Source: Qipengyuania polymorpha (GTDB taxonomy: Bacteria; Pseudomonadota; Alphaproteobacteria; Sphingomonadales; Sphingomonadaceae). Taken from it: 64,000 nt of DNA. Positions 9,901 through 17,042 of this stretch are shown piece after piece. A program made the position numbers and the translations under genes. Where the stretch lies: positions 496,001 through 560,000 of the forward strand of contig NZ_JAIGNK010000001.1 of NCBI RefSeq assembly GCF_019711435.1, read 5' to 3'. How positions within the stretch are numbered: position 1 is the stretch's first letter; each line of letters opens with the position of its first letter. Below the pieces are notes generated by a model. The model searched no databases and had not been told where the DNA came from. It saw nothing but the letters and a program-made list of their open reading frames with translations.

Positions 9901-10448
9901 TCGCCGCAGGCGCTTCGCGTCGCGGTGTCCTGATCCATGCGCTGCTCGAACGCCTGCCCGATGTGGTGGAGGGTGCCCGGGAGGAGCGCGCAAAGGCCTG
10001 GCTCGCGCAGCAGGCCCCGGACCTGCCGCAGGAAGACCGTGACGAAATGCTCGCCCGCGCGCTGGCGGTTCTCGCCGAGCCGGGTTTCGCCGACATATTC
10101 GGTGCGCAAGCGCTCGCCGAAATCCCGCTCGCCGCCACGGTAGAGGGACAGGTCGTCATGGGCACGGCCGACCGCCTGCTGGTCACACCCGAAAAGGTGA
10201 CCGTGGTCGATTTCAAGACCGCGCGCCGCCCGCCGACATCGCTGGATGGCATTCCCGACAGCACCTTGCGCCAGATGGCGGCCTATGTCGCTGCCTTGCA
10301 GGCCATCTACCCGGGGCGCGAAGTCGAGGCGGCGGTGCTCTATACCCAGACGCCCCAGCTTATCGCCTTGCCGCCAGCTAAACTCGTAACCTACAAGGCC
10401 GCGTTTGCGAAAGGGCAGGAAAGCTTTGCCCTGCCGCCGGTTGAGTAA
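6972..10448 (+). CDS. addA: double-strand break repair helicase-nuclease AddA
   Basis: UvrD/PcrA superfamily helicase with a C-terminal nuclease, 1158 aa. Walker A SASAGTGKTQ at residues 25-34, helicase motif II ILVDEAQDTNKAQW around residue 393, motif III TVGDYKQAIFGFQG, helicase motif near VMTVHGSKGLQAP, and the nuclease motif VVDFKTAR near residue 1080. It acts with AddB in the cytoplasm. Overlap with addB indicates obligate co-translation. A 7-bp GC hairpin (10457-10475) follows the gene before trxA, without a T-run. Confidence 0.95.
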   Translation: MSGKVYPLKDAQADSVNPLESVWLSASAGTGKTQVLSARVLRLLLQPGADPSQILCLTFTKAGAAEMAVRVNAVLARWVRMDSAKLAQELGHLGAPIDPDTQARARSLFARVLDCPGGGLRIDTIHAFAQYLLAAFPSEAGVLPGSQPMEDRDRDLLSRDVLSELLSEGDPHIREAVAEMSRRKGPDAVLGWLMRCARHKELWDQPGWQHALRDPVHRLLGIPVDAGEGWVAEACSDENFPIDTLRGALQAMDGWKSQGADKVRDFVPAWLAADTATRFENLDGFFDSLLKKDGDPRVMKGAEKNDPDFANKQGIIAEAVRAVAERAALLDLAAFLAPQLEAGRAFARRWEEAKAREGLVDFDDLIHRAARLLSSSQMADWIRYKLDRSFDHILVDEAQDTNKAQWAIVKALTDDYFDGLGARGHAVRTIFTVGDYKQAIFGFQGTSPENFREARDYFRDKMDRAARAAAEARANANAGRLEEYDLGRSYRTNQTVLAFVDRAMEGIGYQGFGLEEPSPPHKGADAPGLVTLWKEIRITEGGDDADEEKGWLARHDRLLADRIARQAAEWLDPTGDGFTLVKGDKPRRATAGDIMVLVQKRRELASLIVARLYAHGVPVAGVDRLRLGNPLAVKDLMAAIRFAAQPLDDLTLANLLVSPLIGWSQDDLLVFGYREKGIRLWEHLRKSDQPKVAATVHTLREILRRADYDSPQQLLHWILVGPMDGRRKLVARLGREANDPVDELLNAANAYASAHVASLQGFIRWFDAGDGELKREAGEGGDQVRVMTVHGSKGLQAPIVILADAAIRPDASGELTLEETPLGAEESNIVPLPALTKDEKVGPVRAVEDINAVRSMQEHWRLLYVAMTRAEEALFVGGSLGPRDAKNGPHEDSWYARLAALFDADEALEDPIWGARWEVGECAPAVPFSGKSELAPAIDLPDWAKQPVGPEPRPPRPLAPSGLGEVEGSDPPLPPEVAAGASRRGVLIHALLERLPDVVEGAREERAKAWLAQQAPDLPQEDRDEMLARALAVLAEPGFADIFGAQALAEIPLAATVEGQVVMGTADRLLVTPEKVTVVDFKTARRPPTSLDGIPDSTLRQMAAYVAALQAIYPGREVEAAVLYTQTPQLIALPPAKLVTYKAAFAKGQESFALPPVE

Positions 10449-10502
10449 TTGGACGCGCCGCCCATATGGGGCGGCAAGAAACACGAATTCAGGAGTTATC
10501 CC

Positions 10503-10823
10503 ATGGCCACCATCAACGTCACCGACGAAGGCTTCCAGAAAGACGTTCTCGACAGCGAAAAGCCCGTCCTCGTGGATTTCTGGGCCGAGTGGTGCGGGCC
10601 GTGCAAGATGATTGCCCCGGCGCTGGAAGAACTCTCCGACGAGCTCGGCGACAAGGTCACCATCGCCAAGATGGACATCATGGAAAACACCGGCGTCCCC
10701 GGCGCGATGGGCGTGCAGTCCATCCCCTATCTCGTGCTGTTCAAGAACGGCGAGCCGGCAGCGCACATGCGCGGCGCTGCGCCCAAGGGCCAGCTCAAGC
10801 AGTGGCTCGAAGGCGAGCTTTAA
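10503..10823 (+). CDS. trxA: thioredoxin
   Basis: Thioredoxin 1 type protein, 106 aa, with the active site WAEWCGPCKM (Cys31, Cys34) and the cis-Pro region QSIPYLVLF. It reduces disulfides in cytoplasmic proteins using thioredoxin reductase. The ATG at 10503 has an AGGAG seven to eight bases upstream; an upstream TTG in the same frame lacks support. It sits 54 bases after addA, so co-transcription with the repair operon is likely, though a small hairpin lies in the gap. Confidence 0.96.
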   Translation: MATINVTDEGFQKDVLDSEKPVLVDFWAEWCGPCKMIAPALEELSDELGDKVTIAKMDIMENTGVPGAMGVQSIPYLVLFKNGEPAAHMRGAAPKGQLKQWLEGEL

Positions 10824-10903
10824 CGCAACTTTCGGAAATAATTCGATTGCATGGCTGCGGTAATCTTGTGCTGCGCCGCAGCATTGCCTAGAGGGGCGGG
10901 ACC

Positions 10904-11692
10904 ATGAAGCGCACGCATCTGCCTTTGAACGCCCTGCGCGTATATGACGCTGCGGCACGTCACCTGAGCTTCACCCGCGCGGCGGACGAGCTTGCGGTGA
11001 CGCCCGCTGCCGTCGGCCAGCAAATCCGCGCACTGGAAGACCATCTCGGCACCGTCCTGTTCCGCCGCACCAGCAAGGGGCTGGAACTGACGCAGGAAGG
11101 CGCGGCCGGTCTCGACGCGCTGCGCGAAGGTTTCCTCAAGTTCGAGGAAAGCGTCTCCGCCATGCAGGCGGGGCAGGCTTCGGACAGCTACACCATCGCC
11201 TGCCCGCGCGAATTCTACGCCCAGTGGCTTGCGCCGCGGCTGGCCGAATTTTCCAAGGAGAATCCCGACATCAAGTTCGCCTTCGTGGCGGACGAGAATG
11301 CCGATTTCACCGAGGCGAACCTCGATTGCGCCATCAGGCTGGTCGATGGTCCGGGTGATTTGCAAGGTGTCGAACTTGCCGCCGCGCGCCGCGTGACGGT
11401 GGCCGCACCCGGCGCTCCCGACCGCTGGATCGACTGGGGTCTGCCGCTGCAGGACGGCGTGCAGGCACATGTGACCGTCAGCAACGCCGGACAGGCGCTG
11501 TCGGGCGCAATGGCGGGGCTGGGCAAGGCCATCCTGCCTGAATTGCTTGCCAAGGAAGCCATCGAGGCAGGCCGCCTCGAAGTTCTCGACGGGCCTGAAG
11601 CTGGCACACGCGCCTACTGGCTGGTCGCTCCGACGCCGCAATGGCGCACCAAGAAGGTCAAGGCGCTTGTCGCATTCCTGAGCGGTGAGTGA
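10904..11692 (+). CDS. LysR-family (GcvA-like) transcriptional regulator
   Basis: 262 aa. N-terminal winged helix-turn-helix (LPLNALRVYDAAARHLSFTR, then AADELAVTPAAVGQQIRALE, residues ~5-65), followed by a short LysR substrate-binding domain. The beginning resembles GcvA/AmpR-like regulators (PLNALR..AAARH.SFTRAA). At 262 aa it is shorter than the usual ~300 because the effector domain is compact. The stop overlaps the GTG of the next acetyltransferase gene, so the two are one transcript. Ligand and targets unknown. Confidence 0.85.
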   Translation: MKRTHLPLNALRVYDAAARHLSFTRAADELAVTPAAVGQQIRALEDHLGTVLFRRTSKGLELTQEGAAGLDALREGFLKFEESVSAMQAGQASDSYTIACPREFYAQWLAPRLAEFSKENPDIKFAFVADENADFTEANLDCAIRLVDGPGDLQGVELAAARRVTVAAPGAPDRWIDWGLPLQDGVQAHVTVSNAGQALSGAMAGLGKAILPELLAKEAIEAGRLEVLDGPEAGTRAYWLVAPTPQWRTKKVKALVAFLSGE

Positions 11693-12224
11693 GGTAAGCA
11701 CCCTTATCACCGACCGCTTCACCTTGCGCCCCATGCGGCGCGAGGATGCCGCCGCGCTGTTTCCGACGCTCTCTGACGAGGCGCAATGCCTCTACCTTTC
11801 GCGCCCGGCCTTCGCTTTCGAGGAAGAGCTGTGGGGCTGGCTCGCCGACCCTACCTGGAACGGCCGCACCTGGATTGCCGAAGATGGCGAGGGCAGAGTG
11901 GCCGGTCGCTTCGTAGCCGTGCCTGCGCATGAGGATGGCATCGAGGAAGTGGGTTACATTACCTGCAAGGAGCGGCAGGGCGAGGGTGCCGCGCGCGAGT
12001 GCACCGCCGCAATGGTCCGCCATTTGTTCGACACCGGCACGCGCAAGATCATCGCCGAGGTGGACATGCGCAACACGCCCTCCATCCGGCTCCTGGAGCG
12101 CCTGGGCTTCACCCGCGAGGCGCTGTTTCGCGAACATGAGACCACGCATGCCGGGCTTTGCGATGTCGCCGTGTACGCTCTCCTCAGCAAGCCCATGCAC
12201 ACACCGCCGCCCCCGGCTGCTTGA
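11685..12224 (+). CDS. GNAT-family N-acetyltransferase (RimJ/RimL type)
   Basis: 179 aa. Starts with the RimJ-like ITDRFTLRPMRREDAAALFP and has the C-terminal signature NTPSIRLLERLGFTREALFRE, typical of acetyltransferases that modify protein N-termini or small amines. GTG start inside the end of the LysR gene (8-base overlap), implying the regulator and enzyme are coupled. Substrate cannot be told from sequence. It converges with the LuxR gene, with only three bases between their ends. Confidence 0.8.
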   Translation: MSEVSTLITDRFTLRPMRREDAAALFPTLSDEAQCLYLSRPAFAFEEELWGWLADPTWNGRTWIAEDGEGRVAGRFVAVPAHEDGIEEVGYITCKERQGEGAARECTAAMVRHLFDTGTRKIIAEVDMRNTPSIRLLERLGFTREALFREHETTHAGLCDVAVYALLSKPMHTPPPPAA

Positions 12225-12227
12225 GCG

Positions 12228-12971
12228 CTAAATCGTAATCAGCTTCAGCTTGAGTGCCTTCACAGTCGTGCCCACGCGGTCGCTCGTGCCGAGCTTGGCG
12301 TAGATGCGCTTTACATAGGTGCTCACTGTCTCGGGGGAAATTTCGAGAATCTGGCCGATGACCGTGTTCGACTTGCCCTGTGCTATAAGCCCGAGCACCT
12401 GCCGCTCGCGTTCGGAGAGGGACACCTCGCCATCTTCCAGATTGATCAGTTGGCACACCCGATCATGCCCCGCGCGCGCCACGATGGTGAGCGCCACGAC
12501 CTGCTCCTCGGTCGGAACATGGTCGGCGGGGAAGCCGAAGGCGCCGTAGGCATCGCGATTGGCGGGGCCGAACAGCGGTACGCCGAAGCCGTTGGTGATG
12601 CCGTAGTCGCGCAGGGCGCGGACGAATTCGGCCACCTCCTCGGTCTGCTCGACATCTTCCAGCGCCTCTTCCCAAGAGATGGTGTGGCCTACGCGCATGA
12701 TGGCGTCGGGTATGGGATCTATCCGGCGGAAATCGGCGCTTTTGTAGAGATCCAGCCACTCGACCGAGAAGCCCTCGGCGCGCACTTCGGTTGCGTCGCT
12801 TACTTGCGAGGCGAAGACGGGGGTGACGTGATAGCTGAACTTGTCCGCCCCGAAATGCGCGACCGCCCGCCGCACGTTTTCCCACAGGGAGGACAGGCAG
12901 GGGCTGGTGGCAATATCGAGAAAAACCGGCTCCATGCCCCCGGCATATACCCCAATCTGCGCGCTGGCCAT
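12228..12971 (-). CDS. LuxR-family regulator with autoinducer-binding domain (solo)
   Basis: 247 aa from the ATG at 12971. The N-terminal half is an autoinducer-binding domain with the usual conserved positions W...Y....F..IDP and a later ISWEE tryptophan. The C-terminal half is a LuxR helix-turn-helix (LSERERQVLGLIAQGKSN through SPETVSTYVKRIY). Neither candidate start (12971 or ATG 12935) has a strong SD; 12935 has a G-rich stretch upstream. No LuxI synthase is in the window, so this is a solo receptor here. It lies 16 bases after a GNAT gene on the same strand. Confidence 0.83.
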   Translation of the reverse strand: MASAQIGVYAGGMEPVFLDIATSPCLSSLWENVRRAVAHFGADKFSYHVTPVFASQVSDATEVRAEGFSVEWLDLYKSADFRRIDPIPDAIMRVGHTISWEEALEDVEQTEEVAEFVRALRDYGITNGFGVPLFGPANRDAYGAFGFPADHVPTEEQVVALTIVARAGHDRVCQLINLEDGEVSLSERERQVLGLIAQGKSNTVIGQILEISPETVSTYVKRIYAKLGTSDRVGTTVKALKLKLITI

Positions 12972-12987
12972 TGTAAGTAGTCGCCAG

Positions 12988-13584
12988 TCACATTTGCGCG
13001 AAAGCCGCGAAGACCGCCGCGATGCCGGGCGGGTCGCCCGCCGCCTCCAGCCGCTCCAGCGCGGTCCCGACATCGAGCGAATAGGTCAGCACCGACCCGT
13101 CATAGGAAGTCCGCTCGCCCCCCAAAAGCCGGGCAAAGGCAATCGCGGACCTGTTCTCCGACAGTGTGTCCATAGAGAAGCGCGCAATCCCCTCGGCCCG
13201 CGCTTCGAGCAGCAGCGTGGCGGTGAGGATCTTGCCCAGCCCCAGCCCGTGCCAGTCGTCGAGGATCCCCACGGAGAACTCCGCGCAGCCCCGGTCCTCG
13301 GCATCGCGAAACGCATGGACCGCGCCGATGGCCGGCTCGTCGGGCTGCGAGGTGTCGATGGCCCCCCAGGCGAGGTGCATGTCGCCATCGGCATCGAGGA
13401 GCCGGTCGATCACCCAGTCGGGCGGGGTCGCCGCGCCGGAGAAGAAGCGCATGTAGCGCGAGCGCGGGCTCATCCGCGCAATGCCTTCGCGAATGCGTCC
13501 CTCGTCCCCGCGCGTCACGCGGCGCAGGCAGACGGGCGTTCCGTTCTCGAGCCGGGTCTCGATATGGGGGGGCGAGGGGGACAT
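12988..13584 (-). CDS. GNAT-family N-acetyltransferase
   Basis: 198 aa. The start RLENGTPVCLRRVTRGDEGR and the ARMSPRSRYMRFFSG stretch resemble GNAT domains of the Pat/protein-lysine acetyltransferase group. The acetyl-CoA loop is HGLGLGKILT. I chose ATG 13584 (MSPSPPHIETR) because the 15-residue upstream extension lacks similarity. Located just upstream of the LuxR gene on the same strand, so likely co-transcribed. It is not a LuxI-type AHL synthase: the LuxI signature is absent. Confidence 0.75.
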   Translation of the reverse strand: MSPSPPHIETRLENGTPVCLRRVTRGDEGRIREGIARMSPRSRYMRFFSGAATPPDWVIDRLLDADGDMHLAWGAIDTSQPDEPAIGAVHAFRDAEDRGCAEFSVGILDDWHGLGLGKILTATLLLEARAEGIARFSMDTLSENRSAIAFARLLGGERTSYDGSVLTYSLDVGTALERLEAAGDPPGIAAVFAAFAQM

Positions 13585-13625
13585 GGGGGCGCACCCTATC
13601 ACCGATTGCGCGGCGCGGCAGCACT

Positions 13626-14294
13626 TCAATCGCCTGCGTCGTCCTCCTCGTCATCCTCGCTGCAAGCCGCGTCCCGTTCCATTGCCTCGCGCCGGTCGCG
13701 CATGAGGGAGAGCTTGCGGTTGATGCTCTCGATGATTTCGTCCTCGTCGGGCCGGTTGGCATGGTAATCCGCCATCACCTCGGCCGCGATGGCCTCGTAG
13801 AGCGGATGCCCCTTCTGGATGCGCTGCACGCCATAGCGTTCGGGCAGGCGGTGCTGGAGAAGGAAGCGCAGCAATGTGTTGTCGGGCTTGTCCCACGTGC
13901 CCAGCATCTTGCCGGCAGAGACGATGGGGGTGGGCGTGCCCTTCAAGGCGCGTTCGAGCGCGCAATCCTCCAGCCGCTGCACCCCGCGCTCCAGCGCCGC
14001 GTCCCAGGCGGCGGCAAACCCTTCCGCCCCGGGCCGCGCCCGCAGCTTGTAGAGCGCCTCCACGCTCTTCCCGATGGAGCGCGCGGCCTAAACGACGATG
14101 CCGGTGGCCGCGAGCGTAGCGACAAAGCGCCGCTGGAGCTGCGGCGTGATGGAATTGCGGCGGGGAGCCGTGTGGATGAAGGGCGCAAAGGCGAGCAGCG
14201 GATCGTCCTCCTCCGGCTCGGGCGCGACATGCGCGACGACTGAGGTGGCTTGGCGGGGAATGGCGCGGGTGGGGGTGGGATGGTCTGAACTCAC
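13626..14294 (-). pseudogene. helix-turn-helix protein interrupted by one in-frame amber codon
   Basis: Two pieces lie in the same frame: residues 1-68 (ending TLAATGIVV) and, after TAG at 14088-14090, a continuation reading AARSIGKSVEALYKLRARPG to the end at 13626. Joined, they give a ~222-aa protein with a helix-turn-helix of the (Q)AARSIGKSVEALYKLR kind, as in terminase-small-subunit-like or phage-type regulators. One CAG-to-TAG change explains the break. The second piece has only a GTG (14063) without an SD. The tail is acidic (SEDDEEDDAGD). Either a recent pseudogene or a sequencing error. Confidence 0.72.
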
Positions 14295-14680
14295 AGCCCA
14301 CCCTAAGATGCACCTTCCCGCCGAGTAGGAAAGCGCTTTCTGTCAGGCACTCATATGGGCGAACTGGTGCAAAGCGAACCTGGGCGAAAAGGGAGGGCGG
14401 AACCGCTACGACCTGTGGTGGAGAGACCAATACCGGACGCTACAAAGCGGGCGGACAGCTTGCGACTGCGAAAGCGGACGCATGTAGACTACTCCGGCTG
14501 TGGTGATTGAGAAGAATGCTCCGGAGCCGGGCGGCGATGTTCGGTCGTAAGCTAGAGTGTCGCGAAAAGAGGCCCCCACTACCTTGGGGAAGCGGAGGCC
14601 TAAAGTTGGAGTCGGTGCCAAAAGAACAGCACCAACCCTCGGGTCGCCTTGTCGCAGGCGCACTGCATTCGGATGTGTCG
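14295..14680. other. intergenic region with palindromes, no gene seen
   Basis: 386 bases between the broken helix-turn-helix gene and the antitoxin-domain gene. A perfect 12-bp palindrome GAAAGCGCTTTC lies at 14329-14340, 35 bases upstream of the start of the broken gene, and could be an operator. A hairpin with AGGCC/GGCCT outer arms spans 14570-14601. Short open frames here have no recognisable domain, and no toxin partner (RES or similar) is visible. Confidence 0.5.
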
Positions 14681-14923
14681 TTATTCCTTTTCCGGAAATG
14701 CTTGCAGATACTCGATCTCTGCGAGTTCCAATTCGACACGTTCGCGCCCTTCTTCACTTTGGATCACAAGATCGATCGGTCTTCCGCCCAACTGATCATT
14801 GGGCTCGTTCATAAAGGAAATCGCGGCCTCTCGCCCTAGGACGATCATGGCCAATCGAGTTATATCGCTCTGTCGCTTCGCCGCAGCCGGCGTAAGACGC
14901 GTTCCACAATCGCGGTCCGACAT
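14681..14923 (-). CDS. stand-alone MbcA/ParS/Xre antitoxin toxin-binding domain protein (DUF2384)
   Basis: 80 aa. Residues ~25-75 (RLAMIVLGREAAISFMNEPN, then LGGRPIDLVIQSEEGRERVE) match the DUF2384 pattern of antitoxin C-terminal domains: a helix with the sequence alanine-x-x-phenylalanine/tryptophan, N-x-P-N, and LGG-P-DL. The N-terminal DNA-binding domain of full antitoxins is missing and no toxin gene is adjacent. The small size and high-AT surroundings suggest an accessory or decayed toxin-antitoxin remnant, or a free-standing regulator. Confidence 0.65.
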   Translation of the reverse strand: MSDRDCGTRLTPAAAKRQSDITRLAMIVLGREAAISFMNEPNDQLGGRPIDLVIQSEEGRERVELELAEIEYLQAFPEKE

Positions 14924-15016
14924 CAGGTGTCGACTCCCACGATGAATTCGAATTGATAATATGGAAGATGCACATTGCCCTCCTCGTCAAAGCGGGAGCA
15001 CAACGTATCTCTCAGT

Positions 15017-15044
15017 CGCAGTACGCTCAGTGGTACTAACTGCG
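15017..15044. promoter_or_regulatory. 28-bp imperfect dyad upstream of the antitoxin-domain gene
   Basis: Outer arms CGCAGT (15017-15022) and ACTGCG (15039-15044) with inner GTAC/GTAC (15021-15024, 15033-15036). It lies about 95-120 bases upstream of the start at 14923, where an autoregulatory operator of a toxin-antitoxin gene would be plausible. Confidence 0.35.
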
Positions 15045-15200
15045 ATAAGACAGTGACTATCAGAGTTGATCGGGCATGTCTTGCAGAAAAAAATTGAGGC
15101 CTATGGGGTAGCTCACATCATCCAAATCCGAGAATAACGATAGCGAGACAACAGATAAACCGGCAGCGAGCGTATGGCGGCAAGCGTTTGCAAGCAATTT

Positions 15201-15250
15201 TTGTACGCATGAATATATGCTATTGTAATTTTTCTGCACGCTGCTATATA
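15201..15250 (+). promoter_or_regulatory. candidate sigma-70 promoter(s) for the infA paralogue
   Basis: Two overlapping options: TTGTAC (15201) - 17 bp - TGTAAT (15224), or TTGTAA (15223) - 16 bp - TATATA (15245). Both lie in the AT-rich tract and would leave a leader of about 140-160 bases before the start codon. Weak but the only promoter-like tract in the gap. Confidence 0.35.
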
Positions 15251-15396
15251 GAAATTGCCCAACGTCGTTTGCGACGGATATTGATTGTCTTTGGCTACGC
15301 GCAAGCGCGCCACCGGCACCTCTTCCATTTCATGCTTCCTGGCTCCGCAGCGGAACTCGTCCGCGCGGATGATTTTTCGTACGCTAGGATACTTTG

Positions 15397-15663
15397 TTGG
15401 CGAAAGAAGAGCTGATTACGATGGAGGGTGCGATCGACGAGATCCTGCCCGATGGCCGCTTCGGCGTCACCCTCGATAATGAGCACCGCATCATCTGCTA
15501 TACCGCAGGCAAGATGCGTCGCTACCGCATTCGATCAGTCATTGGAGACCGCGTACACGTCGAACTGACGCCATACGATTTGAGCAAAGGCCGGATCGTC
15601 TTCCGCGAACGAACTCCGGGGCCCACGCCCGCCGGTGCTCGCAAGCGCGGATACAGACGCTGA
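15397..15663 (+). CDS. infA: translation initiation factor IF-1 (extra, divergent copy)
   Basis: 88 aa. The S1/OB-fold of IF-1 is intact: [31 protein letters not shown] and [16 protein letters not shown]-1 binds the ribosomal A site during initiation. I chose TTG at 15397 because it gives the usual MAKEEL start and has AGGA six to seven bases upstream; ATG 15421 would drop the first strand. A basic tail ([12 protein letters not shown]) extends beyond the normal ~72 aa. The neighbours are not those of a housekeeping infA, and the rare start codon suggests low expression; likely a second paralogue used under stress. Confidence 0.85.
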   Translation: MAKEELITMEGAIDEILPDGRFGVTLDNEHRIICYTAGKMRRYRIRSVIGDRVHVELTPYDLSKGRIVFRERTPGPTPAGARKRGYRR

Positions 15664-15723
15664 AATTTGAAAAAGGCGGCGGCAAGACCCTGCCGGAAAT
15701 ACACAAAATGAATTCAATGAATG

Positions 15724-15789
15724 CGCGCGATGCTTCGCGCCCCAAGCTTTCCCTCCGTTTTGGCGCCATCCATGCGCAACGCGGAGGGA
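15724..15789. other. two hairpins downstream of the infA paralogue
   Basis: GCGCGA-TGCT-TCGCGC (15725-15740) is a perfect 6-bp stem. A second pairing TCCCTCCG (15750-15757) with CGGAGGGA (15782-15789) has a 24-base loop. No T-run follows either, so they are structural elements rather than clear terminators. Confidence 0.35.
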
Positions 15790-15918
15790 GGGAAAATGCA
15801 AATCCCGGCCTCATGGCGACTGCTGAGCTACGACGTGTCGTCGCAGCGATGATCGACTGAGCCACAATCATCATTCGCGGCCATGCATTTGCATCCCCGC
15901 CACAGCAGGAGAAATGTC

Positions 15919-16143
15919 ATGGACCTTAACCATCAATACGCACAGCACCAACGGGCCCTCATGGGTGCCGACCGTGCCGCAAACGATGACGACCGTCGCG
16001 CCAAACTGGTGAAGGCCTCACGCATTGCCGGACGCATAAGCGAATTCCAGCATGGTTTGGGCGCTGCCGCAGCTTGTGCCTGGAGCAAAGCGCAATTTGG
16101 CACTCCGACACCACTGGCGACAGACTTCGAAGCCACTTACTAA
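15919..16143 (+). CDS. small hypothetical protein with MDLN start
   Basis: 74 aa, soluble, Ala/Arg/His-rich, no signal or membrane segment. The ATG at 15919 has AGGAG seven bases upstream, which favours it over the in-frame ATG 36 bases earlier. The beginning, MDLNHQYAQHQRALMGADRA, can be lined up with the start of the 139-aa protein at 17043 (MDLN...HQ.A.M.A....D.....K). The two may belong to one small family. Function unknown; the infA paralogue and cold-shock-domain gene on either side suggest a stress or cold context. Confidence 0.6.
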   Translation: MDLNHQYAQHQRALMGADRAANDDDRRAKLVKASRIAGRISEFQHGLGAAAACAWSKAQFGTPTPLATDFEATY

Positions 16144-16677
16144 GAGGCGAGGCATCTGTCGCCCAATATAAGCTCACGTTGAATGTCGTCAGACATCGAC
16201 GCTTGGCGAGGCAAACGTACATTTGCGGTTCCCGTGCCTTCAAAACGACGGCACGGTCGCTGCTTGCCGGGGCTCAGCAATCCTTTTCGTCGCAAAGAGC
16301 GAATGTGGTGTTGTTCTGAACTTCGCAGGCGGTACGCAGGTCAATGTGCATGAAGACTTCGATGAAGTAAGGGCCGTGCGATCGTCAGAAATTTGATCGG
16401 TCATAGCTGCGTAAGCTTTCCACCCAACTCGTGATATTTACGGGACGGTTAAGATAGCGCCGAAAGCAGACGTCTGATCGGGCCTCTCGCCCCTGACCCA
16501 TCGCCCACGCATCCTCCCCTTGTAATCCGCCGTCCTTTCCCCATCTAACACTCAGCTACCAGTCGCGATCGACGGTCCCGAGGGCCAGTTGCCCTCTCTT
16601 CTTTCCATTTCGCCTTCTAGCCCGCGTGCACAAGCGGTCGCTAATGAACGCCTGCGCGAAATCGAAGGAATTTTCCC
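16144..16677. other. intergenic region and probable leader of the cold-shock-domain gene
   Basis: 534 bases without a convincing gene. A hairpin CCGTGCC (16232-16238) / GGCACGG (16250-16256) with an 11-base loop lies near the end of the upstream gene but lacks a T-run. The 3' part is pyrimidine-rich and could be the long 5' leader typical of cold-shock genes. I see no strong promoter. Confidence 0.4.
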
Positions 16678-16947
16678 ATGACACAGTACGGCCAGATCAA
16701 GAGCTACGACAGCGGCAAGGGCCACGGCACCATCGCTCCCGAAAAGGGCGGCGAGGTCCTCGACTTCAGGAAGGCCGACCTGCAACAGGAAGCGGCCGAG
16801 CCCCAGTCGGGCCAGCGTTTCGGATACGAAACCAAGAAGGTCGCCGGCAACAAGGACTGCGCCACCAACCTGCGCCAGCAGGAGCAGGGCCAGGAGCACA
16901 GCCAGAAGGACGACCAGCGCAATCAGGCCAGCAAACAGCAGGGCTGA
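16678..16947 (+). CDS. degenerate cold-shock-domain protein
   Basis: 89 aa. Residues ~3-65 follow the CspA fold (GQIKSYDSGKGHGTIAPEKGG then GQRFGYETKK), but the nucleic-acid-binding motifs are altered: RNP1 reads KGHGTI instead of KGFGFI, and RNP2 has no VFVH. A Gln/Asp/Lys-rich, disordered-looking tail follows (QQEQGQEHSQKDDQRNQASK). SD AAGGA lies eight bases before the ATG. Probably a CSD protein with changed RNA/DNA-binding ability. Confidence 0.7.
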   Translation: MTQYGQIKSYDSGKGHGTIAPEKGGEVLDFRKADLQQEAAEPQSGQRFGYETKKVAGNKDCATNLRQQEQGQEHSQKDDQRNQASKQQG

Positions 16948-17042
16948 TCACGCATAACAGTTTCCGGGCGCTTCTTGCCGATGCGCCCGGGATACCGGCC
17001 GCCTTGCGTTCCCCTTTACTCGATTTGCGAACGGATTTCCCG

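Larger units (their letters stand above)
14924..15396. other. AT-rich intergenic region between antitoxin-domain gene and infA paralogue
   Basis: 473 bases with the lowest GC of the window around 15190-15250. It holds a dyad at 15017-15044 and promoter-like sequences at 15201-15250 (listed separately), plus a small hairpin CGTCG-TTTG-CGACG near 15264-15277 in the presumed infA leader. No convincing gene. Confidence 0.5.

Noticed and set aside
12988..13584. LuxI-type autoinducer synthase next to LuxR
   Set aside because: The fold motifs are those of GNAT/Pat acetyltransferases; the conserved LuxI Arg/Phe/Trp residues are absent.
14406..14663. Candidate toxin gene partnering the antitoxin domain
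   Set aside because: The 85-codon frame has no RES or other toxin features and overlaps hairpins; composition is not coding-like.
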